A stretch of 21,785 bases of DNA from Holtiella sp036655075 (lineage in GTDB: Bacteria > Bacillota > Clostridia > Lachnospirales > Cellulosilyticaceae), in contig NZ_JAVVQU010000044.1 of assembly GCF_036655075.1 (NCBI RefSeq), positions 1 to 21,785 of the forward strand. The letters run 5' to 3'. The notes below the pieces were generated by a model. It made no database searches, was not told where the DNA came from, and saw nothing but the letters and a program-made list of their open reading frames with translations. Numbering within the stretch: position 1 is the first letter of the stretch; each line of letters opens with the position of its first letter. A program made the translations under genes and the position numbers. Positions 8,111 through 16,090 of this stretch are shown here, in pieces.

Positions 8111-8159
8111 AATAATTAAAGAGAGAGACTGCACTATGCAGACTCTCTCTTTAATTATT
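8111..8159. terminator. Bidirectional terminator between flavodiiron gene and pyk
   Basis: A long hairpin: 17-bp perfect arms (8111-8127 and 8143-8159), then one A-A mismatch, then a further five pairs (CTGCA/TGCAG) closing a 3-base loop. It lies between the two convergent stop codons and has T-rich sequence on both exits, so it should stop both genes. Confidence 0.85.
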
Positions 8160-8165
8160 AATGAT

Positions 8166-9929
8166 TTATTTTTTAGGTACAACCCCGTTATATACAAGAC
8201 CTTTTTCACTGTCTACAGTAATCATTGTCGCACTTCTTATCGCTTCAACTACATTTTTAGCACCGATAATAACAGGTATATCTAATGTTCTACCTACTAT
8301 TGTCGCATGATTGTTTTCTTCATGACTACTATCTTCTACAACGATAGCGCTTGCCTTTTTCATATAAGGTAAGAAAGAATTATCTGTTTTAGCGGTAACA
8401 AGAATGTCACCTTTTTTAAAGTATTTATCTGCTTCATCTAAAACTTTTACAACGCTTGCTTTTCCTGTAACTGCTTTTTTGCCATAACCAATACCTCTTG
8501 CAAGAACATTGCCTACATACTGTGCTTTTAAGATATTCGTTGTACCTGCTACACCTACAGGTACACCTGCAGTAAGTACAACGACATCGCCTTGTTTCGC
8601 AAAACCAAGTTCTTCAGCTTTCTTAACAGCTGCTGCAAAGGCTTCATCTGTAGATTCTTCTTCAATTTTCACAAGGAATGGTGTACATCCCCATACAAGG
8701 TTAAGTTGACGCCTTACACGCTCATCTGTTGTACAAGCTACAATTGGACAAGATGGTTTAAACTTAGACACTGCACGTGCTGTATGACCTGATTTAGTAA
8801 TGGTAACAATAGCGCTTGCACTAAGGTCTGTTGCTGTTTGGCAAGTCGCATGGCTAATAGCATTAGTCATACTTAGTTTGCCTTCTCCTATACTCATTGG
8901 TAAGTTGTAAAGCTTACTTGCATTTTCTGCTGTAACTGCAATGCGATTCATCATACCAATGGCTTCAAGTGGATAGTCACCTTTTGCCGTTTCCCCTGAA
9001 AGCATAATAGCTGATGTCCCATCAAAAATAGCATTGGCTACATCACTAGCTTCTGCACGTGTTGGACGTGGGTTACGAATCATAGAGTCTAGCATTTGAG
9101 TTGCTGTTACAACAGGCTTACCTAAGTCATTTGCCTTTTTAATAAGTTCTTTTTGTACAATAGGTACTTCTTCTGCTGGAATTTCAACACCAAGGTCTCC
9201 ACGTGCTACCATGATTGCATCAGCAACTTGAAGAATTTCATCAATATTATTTACACCGTCTCGGTTCTCTATTTTGGCAATGATTTGGATGTCTCCACCA
9301 CCATTGGTCTCCAAAACTTGACGAATTTTAACAACATCGTTTGCACATCTGATAAAAGAGGCTGCAATGTAGTCAAAGCCTACTTCTGCACCAAATTTAA
9401 TATCTGCTAAATCCTTGTCTGTCAAAGCTGGCAAGTTTACAAAGACATCAGGAATATTAATTCCTTTTCTTGAACCTAAACTCCCACCATTTTCAACACT
9501 ACATTCTACCTCTGTACTTGTTAAGTTTTTTACTTTCAATTCAATAAGTCCATCATCAATCAGAATACGACTACCACGTTTTAAATCATATGGAAGATTT
9601 TTATAAGTCACGCTTACACGTTCACCATTACCTTCAATTTCATCTGTTGTTAATATAAAAGTATCGCCAATACTTAGTTTAATATCTTGGTCATCCGCCA
9701 TCACACCTGTACGAATCTCAGGTCCTTTTGTATCTAAAATAATAGGAATTGGCTTATTCATTTCGTCTCTTACTTGTTTGACACGTTCTACTGTTGCACC
9801 ATGAATTTCATGGTTATCATGTGAAAAGTTAATACGGATTGCATCTGCTCCTGCTCCGATTATACTGCGAATACTTTCAACATCCCTCGTTTTTGGCCCA
9901 AGTGTACTAATAATTTTAGTTTTACGCAT
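8166..9929 (-). CDS. pyk: Pyruvate kinase with C-terminal PEP-utiliser-like domain
   Basis: A 587-residue glycolytic enzyme converting phosphoenolpyruvate and ADP to pyruvate and ATP. The catalytic barrel starts at residue 1 (MRKTKIISTLGP) and shows INFSHD, ILDTKGPEIRTG, the signature IIAKIENRDGV, VARGDLGVEIP and ATQMLDSMIRNPRPTRAE. The allosteric C domain follows (about 345-470). Beyond the usual length of about 470 residues there is a further segment of about 115 residues that resembles the phosphohistidine domain of PEP-utilising enzymes, with NHATIVGRTLDIPVIIGA at the position of the family's SHAAIV motif. Such an extra domain is known in Bacillus-type pyruvate kinases, where it is not needed for catalysis. 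GGGAG seven bases before the ATG supports the start. It is second in the pfkA-pyk operon, 38 bases after pfkA. Confidence 0.97.
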   Translation of the reverse strand: MRKTKIISTLGPKTRDVESIRSIIGAGADAIRINFSHDNHEIHGATVERVKQVRDEMNKPIPIILDTKGPEIRTGVMADDQDIKLSIGDTFILTTDEIEGNGERVSVTYKNLPYDLKRGSRILIDDGLIELKVKNLTSTEVECSVENGGSLGSRKGINIPDVFVNLPALTDKDLADIKFGAEVGFDYIAASFIRCANDVVKIRQVLETNGGGDIQIIAKIENRDGVNNIDEILQVADAIMVARGDLGVEIPAEEVPIVQKELIKKANDLGKPVVTATQMLDSMIRNPRPTRAEASDVANAIFDGTSAIMLSGETAKGDYPLEAIGMMNRIAVTAENASKLYNLPMSIGEGKLSMTNAISHATCQTATDLSASAIVTITKSGHTARAVSKFKPSCPIVACTTDERVRRQLNLVWGCTPFLVKIEEESTDEAFAAAVKKAEELGFAKQGDVVVLTAGVPVGVAGTTNILKAQYVGNVLARGIGYGKKAVTGKASVVKVLDEADKYFKKGDILVTAKTDNSFLPYMKKASAIVVEDSSHEENNHATIVGRTLDIPVIIGAKNVVEAIRSATMITVDSEKGLVYNGVVPKK

Positions 9930-9967
9930 CGCTTATCTCCCTTTAAATAGTTTATGTGTTTTAGGGT

Positions 9968-10939
9968 TTAGCAAAGGATATCTGTTAAGCTATACATGTA
10001 AGGATCTAATTGCTTAGTCATTTTCAGTGCTTCATTGATGTCATAATCTACATATTCCCCTTTAGCATAAGCTACAACACGCTTTGCTTTGCCTTCGCAA
10101 AGTAAGTCTACTGCTTTTGCACCCATCATAGATGCATGCATTCTATCTACAGCGGTTGGAGAACCTCCTCTTTGAAGATGTCCAAGTATTGTTGCACGTG
10201 TTTCAATGCCCGTCATTCTTTCAATCGTTTTTGCAAGGTCATCTGATCCACCTACACCTTCAGCTACAACAATGAGGAAATGTTTTTTACCCTTCTGCTT
10301 ATTTTCTATAATGTTTTTCACAATTTCCTCATCAGATGGCTTTGGCATTTCTGGTAAAAGTACCATTTCTGCTCCTGAGTTAATAGCACACCACAATGCA
10401 ATATAACCCGCATTACGTCCCATAACTTCTACAATTGAACATCTTTGATGTGAGGTAGAAGTATCACGTATTTTATTGATTGCATCCATAGCTGTATTAA
10501 CAGCTGTATCAAAACCAATAGTATATTCGGTACAAGCAATATCTAGGTCAATTGTTCCTGGTACACCAATTGTATTAATCCCTAAATTTGCAAGTTTTTC
10601 TGCACCTTGGAAAGATCCATCTCCGCCGATTACAACAAGCCCATCAATCCCAAACACGCGGCACATATCTGCACCTCGTTTTTGTCCCTCTGGTTTGACA
10701 AACTCTAGACATCTAGCAGTTTGAAGAATTGTTCCACCACGTTGAATAATGTCAGATACACTACGTGTATCCATTTCAAATACATCTCCTGCAAGTAATC
10801 CATTGTATCCTTTTCGTATACCCATTACTTTAATACCACGTACAATGGCAGTTCTTACAACAGAACGAATAGCTGCATTCATACCTGGTGCATCTCCACC
10901 ACTTGTTAAAACGCCTATTGTTGATACTTTTTGACTCAT
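9968..10939 (-). CDS. pfkA: ATP-dependent 6-phosphofructokinase
   Basis: A 323-residue glycolytic enzyme phosphorylating fructose 6-phosphate to fructose 1,6-bisphosphate. The ATP loop GVLTSGGDAPGMNAA is at residues 9-23 and GGDGS at 105-109; the glycine after GGD indicates ATP rather than pyrophosphate use. The catalytic segment PGTIDLDI (127-134) keeps the threonine and both aspartates of the classic PGTIDNDI but has Leu132 in place of asparagine. Substrate-binding stretches TSHQRCSIVEVMGR and GHLQRGGSPTAVDR are intact. AGGGGG eight bases before the ATG sets the start. It has its own promoter after dnaE and leads into pyk, coupling the two committed glycolytic steps in one transcript. Confidence 0.96.
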   Translation of the reverse strand: MSQKVSTIGVLTSGGDAPGMNAAIRSVVRTAIVRGIKVMGIRKGYNGLLAGDVFEMDTRSVSDIIQRGGTILQTARCLEFVKPEGQKRGADMCRVFGIDGLVVIGGDGSFQGAEKLANLGINTIGVPGTIDLDIACTEYTIGFDTAVNTAMDAINKIRDTSTSHQRCSIVEVMGRNAGYIALWCAINSGAEMVLLPEMPKPSDEEIVKNIIENKQKGKKHFLIVVAEGVGGSDDLAKTIERMTGIETRATILGHLQRGGSPTAVDRMHASMMGAKAVDLLCEGKAKRVVAYAKGEYVDYDINEALKMTKQLDPYMYSLTDILC

Positions 10940-11021
10940 AGATACAACCCCCTGTTGCTGTGATTTGTTTTTGACTTACTTTCCTGATTTTGAAACTTTA
11001 TAAAAAAACATTTTTATTCTC

Positions 11022-11051
11022 ATTATATCTTAATCGTCTATAATTGTACAA
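11022..11051 (-). promoter_or_regulatory. Sigma-A promoter of pfkA-pyk
   Basis: On the minus strand TTGTAC (11051-11046), an 18-base spacer and a perfect TATAAT (11027-11022). It lies between the dnaE stop and pfkA, so the glycolytic pair can be transcribed apart from dnaE. No terminator was seen between dnaE and this promoter, so read-through is also likely. Confidence 0.75.
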
Positions 11052-11073
11052 AACTATATCTAAAATTGCAATA

Positions 11074-14000
11074 TTAATCCATTCTTTTTGGTACTACTAC
11101 ACATTCTGAGCCCATAACTTCCTTAAGTTCCTGTATAATTTTCTCATTCAATCTAACATTATAACGTGGTGGAAAAGCTTTTTGTGTATGATTTTCTATG
11201 GATTCTACCACTACTTTAGTATTTCCGGGATACTTTAGAAAAATACTTAGTAGTTTATTACGGATGTCTTCTGTACGCTTTGTCTCATCTAATCTGAGTA
11301 AAAGTTGTTCTTTCTCTGTTTCAGGATTTAGAAGCACTTCTAGTGTAGTCATATCATCTGCTAAAACAACAGCTGCCTCTTCTTCTTTTATAGAAATATG
11401 TCCTTTAATAATAAGTACATGTTCTGGATCCAAACGTTCAAATTTCTCAAACTGATTTGGAAATACAATACATTCCAAGGTACCAGTTGTATCTTCTATA
11501 GTTAAAAAAGCCATTTTTTTATTCGTCTTTGTAAAAATAACTTTTTTCTCTGCTAGTAATCCACCTACTACAACTTGCTGACCATCTACTAGCTTATACT
11601 CTGTATTGGTCTCTTCCCCTTCTTCTTCCTCTATTTCAAGTTCTATAGCATGATGAGTAATATAACGTTCAAGTTGATTGGTTACTTTATCTAATGGATG
11701 CCCACTTAAATAAATTCCCATAACCTCTTTTTCGTAGTTTAAAATTTCTTTCATTTCAAACTCAGGGATATTAGGTAGATGGTCTTGATTCAAGTTAGAT
11801 TCTTCTTCCTCTACACCTAAAGCAAAAAGATTAATCTGTCCTTGAATATTATTTTTACGATTGGATGCGACCCCATCTCCAATTTGCTTATAGGCTGCTA
11901 TATATTGGCTACGTTTACCACCAAAATCATCAAAAGCTCCTGCTAGAATAAGACTTTCCACACAGCGCTTATTCACATCTTTTGAGTCCATACGGTTGTA
12001 GAAGTCTGTAAGGCTTTTAAATGGGCCATTTTTATCTCGCTCTTCTACTATACGGTCAATAACATTACGTCCAACGTTTTTGATAGCTGCTAAACCATAC
12101 ATAATCTGGTTATCTTTTGTACTAAAATACGCATACCCTTCATTAATATGTGGTGCTACAACTTCTATACCAAGTTTTTTACAGCTATCAATGTACTGCC
12201 GTACCTTTGGTGTAACATCCATAATAGAAGTCATAAGAGCAGCCATAAACTCTACCTTATAATAAGTTTTAAGATAAGCTGTCTGATAAGCAACAACTGC
12301 ATAGCATGCCGCATGAGATTTGTTAAACGCATATTTTGCAAAATCAATCATATCATCAAATATTTGATTAGCTACATCTTTTGGAATGCCATTAGCAATA
12401 GCTCCTGGCACCTCTTCACCATCACCACTTAAGAAGATTTCTCGCTCCTTTTCCATGACCTCTGTCTTCTTCTTCCCCATAGCACGACGGAGTAAGTCAC
12501 TTCGCCCTAAACTATATCCTCCTAGGTCTCGTACAATTTGCATAACCTGTTCTTGGTATACGATACAACCATATGTGTTTTCTAGAATGGGTTTCAGTGC
12601 TGGATGCGTATAAGTAATACTCTTTCTGTCTCTTTTCCCTTCTACATACTTAGGAATAAAGTCCATTGGACCTGGACGGTATAGAGATACCCCCGCAATG
12701 ATATCTTCTAAGTTCTCGGGAGAGAGTTCTTTCATGAACGACTTCATCCCTGCGCTTTCTAATTGGAAAATCCCCTCGGTGTTACCTGAGGCAATCATTT
12801 GATATACTTTAGGGTCATCATAGTCAATCGTATTGATATCAATTTCAATATTATGATTTTGCTTAACCAATTTTACTGCATTATCAATAACTGTAAGGGT
12901 TCTAAGTCCTAGGAAGTCCATTTTGAGGAGTCCCAGTTCTTCTAATGTAGTCATTGGATACTGCGTAGTTACAGCACCATCACTGGCACTTAATGGTACA
13001 TACTCTACTACAGGCTTCTTAGAGATTACAACACCAGCAGCATGGGTAGATGAGTGGCGTGGTAAACCTTCTAATTTAAGTGCTGTATTAATAAGGTACG
13101 CAACCTTTTCATCCGCCAGATATAAATCATTGAGCTCGTCATTCATCTTAAGCGCCTTTGTAATAGTCATCTTAAGCTCATTAGGAATCATCTTAGCAAT
13201 ACGGTCTACTTCTGGATATGGCATATTGATAGCTCGTCCTACGTCACGGATAACCGCCTTCGCAGACATCGTTCCAAAGGTCACAATCTGTGCTACACGC
13301 TCTTCTCCATATTTACGAATAACATAGTCAATAACTTCTTGACGGCGTTCATAACAGAAGTCGATATCAATATCAGGCATGCTGACACGTTCTGGATTTA
13401 AGAAACGTTCAAAGAGCAAGCTGTACTTAATCGGGTCAATATCCGTAATTTCTAATGTATATGCAACAATACTTCCAGCTGCCGAACCACGTCCTGGTCC
13501 TACTGGAATGTCATTACGCTTTGCATATTTGATAAAATCACTTACAATCAAGAAATAATCTACAAATCCCATCTGTATAATGACGTCTAACTCATATTCT
13601 AAACGCTCTTTAAGCTCATCGGTTATTTCTGTATATCTGAATTCCAACCCTTCAAAACAAAGCCTTCTTAAATAATCTTTAGGTTCCTCATCTGTAGGTA
13701 CATCGAAACTTGGTAACTTTAAGTCATGGAACTCAAAGCTTACATTACAACGACTGGCAATGTCTACTGTATTCATTAAGGCTTCTTTGGCATATGGGAA
13801 GAGCCTGTACATCTGTTCTGGACTCTTGAGATAATACTGTCCCCCTTCATAAATCATACGGTCCTCATCCATCATGTTCTTACCTGTTTGAATACATAGT
13901 AAAACTTCATGTGGGTTGGCATCTTCTTCTAAAATATAATGTACGTCATTGGTTACTACAAGTGGCAGTCCTGTCTCCTCAGCAAGACGCATGGTAAGTT

Positions 14001-14562
14001 GATTGACTTTAGCTTGTTCTTTCATCCCATGGTCTTGAAGCTCAAGATAGAAATTTCCTTCTCCCATAATCTCCTGATATAGAAGTGCTTGAGACTTGGC
14101 TTTTTCATAGTTATCTTCTAGAAGGGGTCTAGATACTGGTCCTGCTAAACATGCTCCTAGTGCGATTAATCCATCATGGTGCTCCTTTAAAAGATCCACA
14201 TCTATACGTGGCTTACGATAAAATCCTTCTGTAAAGCCTTGAGATACCATCTTGATTAAGTTTTGGTAACCTTCATTATTTTTAGCAAGTAGCACCAAGT
14301 GGTTATATCTTGCATCTTCTTTTTCTTTATCAAATCTAGTTCTTGGAGAAACATAGACCTCACAACCTATAATAGGCTTCACACCTATATCCAAAGCTGC
14401 TTTATAAAAGTCTATCGCTCCATACATAACTCCATGGTCTGTAATGGCAAGAGACTCCATTCCTTGTTCTTTTGCTTTTTTAAGTAAATCTTTAATTTTG
14501 GCAGATCCATCTAACAAACTATATTCAGTATGTACATGGAGATGTGTAAACGGCTGATTCAT
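11074..14562 (-). CDS. dnaE: DNA polymerase III alpha subunit (DnaE type)
   Basis: A 1162-residue C-family DNA polymerase, the length of standard DnaE1. The PHP domain at the N-terminus keeps metal-binding motifs (HLHVHTEYSLLDG at 7-19, TDHG at 41-44). The polymerase core carries GPGRGSAAGS (355-364) and PDIDIDF (396-402), where Asp399 and Asp401 correspond to the catalytic acidic pair. The helix-hairpin-helix region follows, then an OB fold (around VVGGLLAEKKVIFTKTNKK, about residue 985 on). There is no inserted exonuclease domain, so this is not PolC. In Firmicutes with both enzymes, DnaE works in lagging-strand synthesis after primase; here no PolC is visible to confirm that. AGGAG six bases before the ATG sets the start. 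It lies directly upstream of pfkA-pyk, an order familiar from Firmicutes. Confidence 0.97.
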   Translation of the reverse strand: MNQPFTHLHVHTEYSLLDGSAKIKDLLKKAKEQGMESLAITDHGVMYGAIDFYKAALDIGVKPIIGCEVYVSPRTRFDKEKEDARYNHLVLLAKNNEGYQNLIKMVSQGFTEGFYRKPRIDVDLLKEHHDGLIALGACLAGPVSRPLLEDNYEKAKSQALLYQEIMGEGNFYLELQDHGMKEQAKVNQLTMRLAEETGLPLVVTNDVHYILEEDANPHEVLLCIQTGKNMMDEDRMIYEGGQYYLKSPEQMYRLFPYAKEALMNTVDIASRCNVSFEFHDLKLPSFDVPTDEEPKDYLRRLCFEGLEFRYTEITDELKERLEYELDVIIQMGFVDYFLIVSDFIKYAKRNDIPVGPGRGSAAGSIVAYTLEITDIDPIKYSLLFERFLNPERVSMPDIDIDFCYERRQEVIDYVIRKYGEERVAQIVTFGTMSAKAVIRDVGRAINMPYPEVDRIAKMIPNELKMTITKALKMNDELNDLYLADEKVAYLINTALKLEGLPRHSSTHAAGVVISKKPVVEYVPLSASDGAVTTQYPMTTLEELGLLKMDFLGLRTLTVIDNAVKLVKQNHNIEIDINTIDYDDPKVYQMIASGNTEGIFQLESAGMKSFMKELSPENLEDIIAGVSLYRPGPMDFIPKYVEGKRDRKSITYTHPALKPILENTYGCIVYQEQVMQIVRDLGGYSLGRSDLLRRAMGKKKTEVMEKEREIFLSGDGEEVPGAIANGIPKDVANQIFDDMIDFAKYAFNKSHAACYAVVAYQTAYLKTYYKVEFMAALMTSIMDVTPKVRQYIDSCKKLGIEVVAPHINEGYAYFSTKDNQIMYGLAAIKNVGRNVIDRIVEERDKNGPFKSLTDFYNRMDSKDVNKRCVESLILAGAFDDFGGKRSQYIAAYKQIGDGVASNRKNNIQGQINLFALGVEEEESNLNQDHLPNIPEFEMKEILNYEKEVMGIYLSGHPLDKVTNQLERYITHHAIELEIEEEEGEETNTEYKLVDGQQVVVGGLLAEKKVIFTKTNKKMAFLTIEDTTGTLECIVFPNQFEKFERLDPEHVLIIKGHISIKEEEAAVVLADDMTTLEVLLNPETEKEQLLLRLDETKRTEDIRNKLLSIFLKYPGNTKVVVESIENHTQKAFPPRYNVRLNEKIIQELKEVMGSECVVVPKRMD

Positions 14563-14693
14563 AAGAGTCTCCTTTCTCTATGTTGTAACTTGTACGCTTT
14601 TATAGTTAATATATCTTCTTATTTATTGATTTTAAAGGATATTATTATTATATCATCTTTTATACCATACTAATAGTCAGACTCCTTATAGAA

Positions 14694-14727
14694 ACAAAAG
14701 GCAAACCTCTCCAGGCTTGCCTTTTGT
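14694..14727 (-). terminator. Hairpin with T-run on the minus strand
   Basis: ACAAAAGGCAA (14694-14704) and TTGCCTTTTGT (14717-14727) are exact reverse complements, extended inward by CCT/AGG past one mismatch, with a 4-base loop. On the minus strand the exit reads CCTTTTGTTTCTAT. It is the second of two tandem hairpins upstream of dnaE. Confidence 0.6.
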
Positions 14728-14737
14728 TCCTTGAGTA

Positions 14738-14781
14738 TAAAAGAAAAAGCCTAGATCAATAAGTTGCCTTATTATCTAAGC
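14738..14781 (-). terminator. GCAA-tetraloop terminator upstream of dnaE
   Basis: On the minus strand GCTTAGATAATAAG (14781-14768) pairs with CTTATTGATCTAGGC (14763-14749) with a single bulged G, closed by a GCAA (GNRA) tetraloop and followed by TTTTTCTTTTAT. This is a strong Rho-independent terminator. No recognised minus-strand gene lies upstream of it; the only candidate is the short frame at 14756-14887, whose stop codon lies within the stem. Confidence 0.8.
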
Positions 14782-14887
14782 TTTCCCCAAACCGTGTACC
14801 ATTAACAGTTCTAATTTGTCCTACGCTATTATAACCTAAAGTTGTCCCTATGACTATACATAAAATAACACTTTTTAGTTTTCTGAC
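14756..14887 (-). pseudogene. Possible decayed or start-less small hydrophobic peptide gene
   Basis: A minus-strand open frame of 43 codons that looks like a small secreted peptide: a basic start (VRKLK), a hydrophobic core (SVILCIVIGTTLG) and a polar tail (TVNGTRFGESLDNKATY). There is no ATG, GTG or TTG in frame between the upstream stop and the end. The codon at 14887 is GTC, one base from GTG, and sits exactly eight bases after a GGGGG run, the same spacing as at pfkA. The frame ends in a strong terminator. It may be a real sORF that lost its start, an assembly or base error, or chance. It is divergent from the kinase gene. I do not recognise its family. Confidence 0.3.
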
Positions 14888-14901
14888 TTTTCTCGCCCCC
14901 G

Positions 14902-14930
14902 TATACGTTTGAAACCCTATACGTTATAGT
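14902..14930 (+). promoter_or_regulatory. Candidate response-regulator site and promoter of the kinase operon
   Basis: Two direct copies of TATACGTT start at 14902 and 14918, 16 bases apart. The first overlaps where a -35 would lie for the -10-like TATAGT at 14925-14930. A poor -35 covered by repeats is typical of activator-dependent promoters. On the minus strand an overlapping TATAAC (14928-14923) could serve the divergent small frame. The binding role is inferred. Confidence 0.4.
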
Positions 14931-14970
14931 AGAAATAGTTACCGTTATTTACTAAAAGGAGTTTTCCATT

Positions 14971-15990
14971 ATGTCATTTAAATCATTTATTCACGCCAAA
15001 CTTGTCACCCTGGTGGTGTATATCCTTCTCATGCTTTTTACAACGTCTTTTTTTATTGCCATGCATTTATCCGCTTACTCTATTCTGTTTTTTAATATGA
15101 TTTTTGCTATAGCCTATATAAGCTTATTATTCTATGAGTTTTATAAAAAATCTAGTTATTATAACCGTGTTTTAAACGAGCTTGCTCTGCTTGACCAAAA
15201 GTATCTCCTCTGCGAGGTTCTGAGTGAACCTGATTTTCTAGAAGGTAAAATTCTCTACAATACTTTAAGCGAAACGAACAAATCGATGAATGATGTCATT
15301 GATTATTATCAAAGACTTCAATCTGAATATGAAGAATATATTGAGCTTTGGATCCATGAGATTAAGACACCTATAGCTTCTGCTAAACTTATTGCAGAAA
15401 ACCACAGAACTCCAGAAGTTAGAAGTATTGATGAGGAAATTGACAAAATTGATGCTTTTATAGAGCAGGTCTTATTTTATTCAAGAAGTCAATTAGCTGA
15501 AAAGGACTATATTATCAAGGCTCTCCCTCTATCACAAATCGTAAACAAAGTCATTCGTAAGCATTCTAAAACTTTTATTACACTTCCTATTACCCTCAAT
15601 CTAGATCTCCCAGAAGACTGTACTATTTACAGTGATTCTAAATGGATCGAGTTTATTCTAAGTCAAATTCTTAGCAACGCCATCAAATACCTAGATAAGC
15701 CTAACAAGGTCATTACCTTTTTTGCTGTGCAGAAGAAGCATGCCGTGGAACTTTCTATTCAAGACAATGGTATTGGTATTCCAGAAACTGACCTGCTTCG
15801 TGTATTTGACAAAGGCTTTACTGGTGAGAACGGACGTCTTTATGGGAAGTCAACAGGTATGGGGCTCTATCTTTGTCATAAACTCTCTCTCAAATTAGGA
15901 CTAGACCTAACCCTTACCTCTACTCCACATATTGGCACTACCGTTACACTCTCTTTTCCAAAGAGCAAAATGCATCTTCTAGAAAGCTAG
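14971..15990 (+). CDS. Bce-type intramembrane-sensing histidine kinase
   Basis: A 339-residue sensor kinase. Two closely spaced transmembrane helices (about residues 10-32 and 36-56) leave almost no extracellular loop, the hallmark of intramembrane-sensing kinases that receive their signal from a partner ABC transporter. The dimerisation/phosphoacceptor motif WIHEIKTP places the active histidine at residue 129. The ATPase domain has the N box (SQILSNAIKYL, Asn236), the G1 box DNGIGI (265-270), KGFTGENGR and STGMGLYLC (294-302). AGGAG lies nine bases before the ATG. It is the first gene of a kinase-TraX-ATPase-permease run; the response regulator lies at the far end on the other strand. In known relatives the pair induces a transporter against cell-wall-active peptides. 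The ligand here is unknown. Confidence 0.92.
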   Translation: MSFKSFIHAKLVTLVVYILLMLFTTSFFIAMHLSAYSILFFNMIFAIAYISLLFYEFYKKSSYYNRVLNELALLDQKYLLCEVLSEPDFLEGKILYNTLSETNKSMNDVIDYYQRLQSEYEEYIELWIHEIKTPIASAKLIAENHRTPEVRSIDEEIDKIDAFIEQVLFYSRSQLAEKDYIIKALPLSQIVNKVIRKHSKTFITLPITLNLDLPEDCTIYSDSKWIEFILSQILSNAIKYLDKPNKVITFFAVQKKHAVELSIQDNGIGIPETDLLRVFDKGFTGENGRLYGKSTGMGLYLCHKLSLKLGLDLTLTSTPHIGTTVTLSFPKSKMHLLES

Positions 15991-16012
15991 CTTACGAAAT
16001 TGTAAGCTAGCT
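15985..16012. terminator. Perfect 11-bp hairpin after the kinase gene
   Basis: AGCTAGCTTAC (15985-15995) and GTAAGCTAGCT (16002-16012) pair perfectly around a 6-base loop and include the kinase stop codon. The exit is only moderately T-rich (GTTCGTTT), so it is more likely a partial terminator or mRNA-stabilising element that would set kinase and transporter levels apart than a complete stop. Confidence 0.55.
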
Positions 16013-16090
16013 GTTCGTTTAATCCCACGCATCTTCTAATTATATCAGTTAAACTACATTTATCTTAAAACGATTTATGGAGGTATTTAA

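Larger units (their letters stand above)
14563..14970. other. 408-bp intergenic region between dnaE and the histidine kinase gene
   Basis: No normal gene is visible here. On the minus strand it holds a -10-like TATAAT for dnaE (14652-14647, without a recognisable -35), two terminator-type hairpins and a short peptide frame without a standard start. On the plus strand it ends with a control region containing two TATACGTT copies and the AGGAG ribosome binding site (14957-14961) of the kinase gene. Confidence 0.7.

Noticed and set aside
8111..8159. Long inverted repeat as a mobile-element end or small RNA
   Set aside because: Its place between two convergent stop codons and its T-rich exits are explained by a bidirectional terminator.
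11198..13327. Plus-strand open frames opposite dnaE
   Set aside because: They are antisense shadows; dnaE is full length with all motifs on the minus strand.
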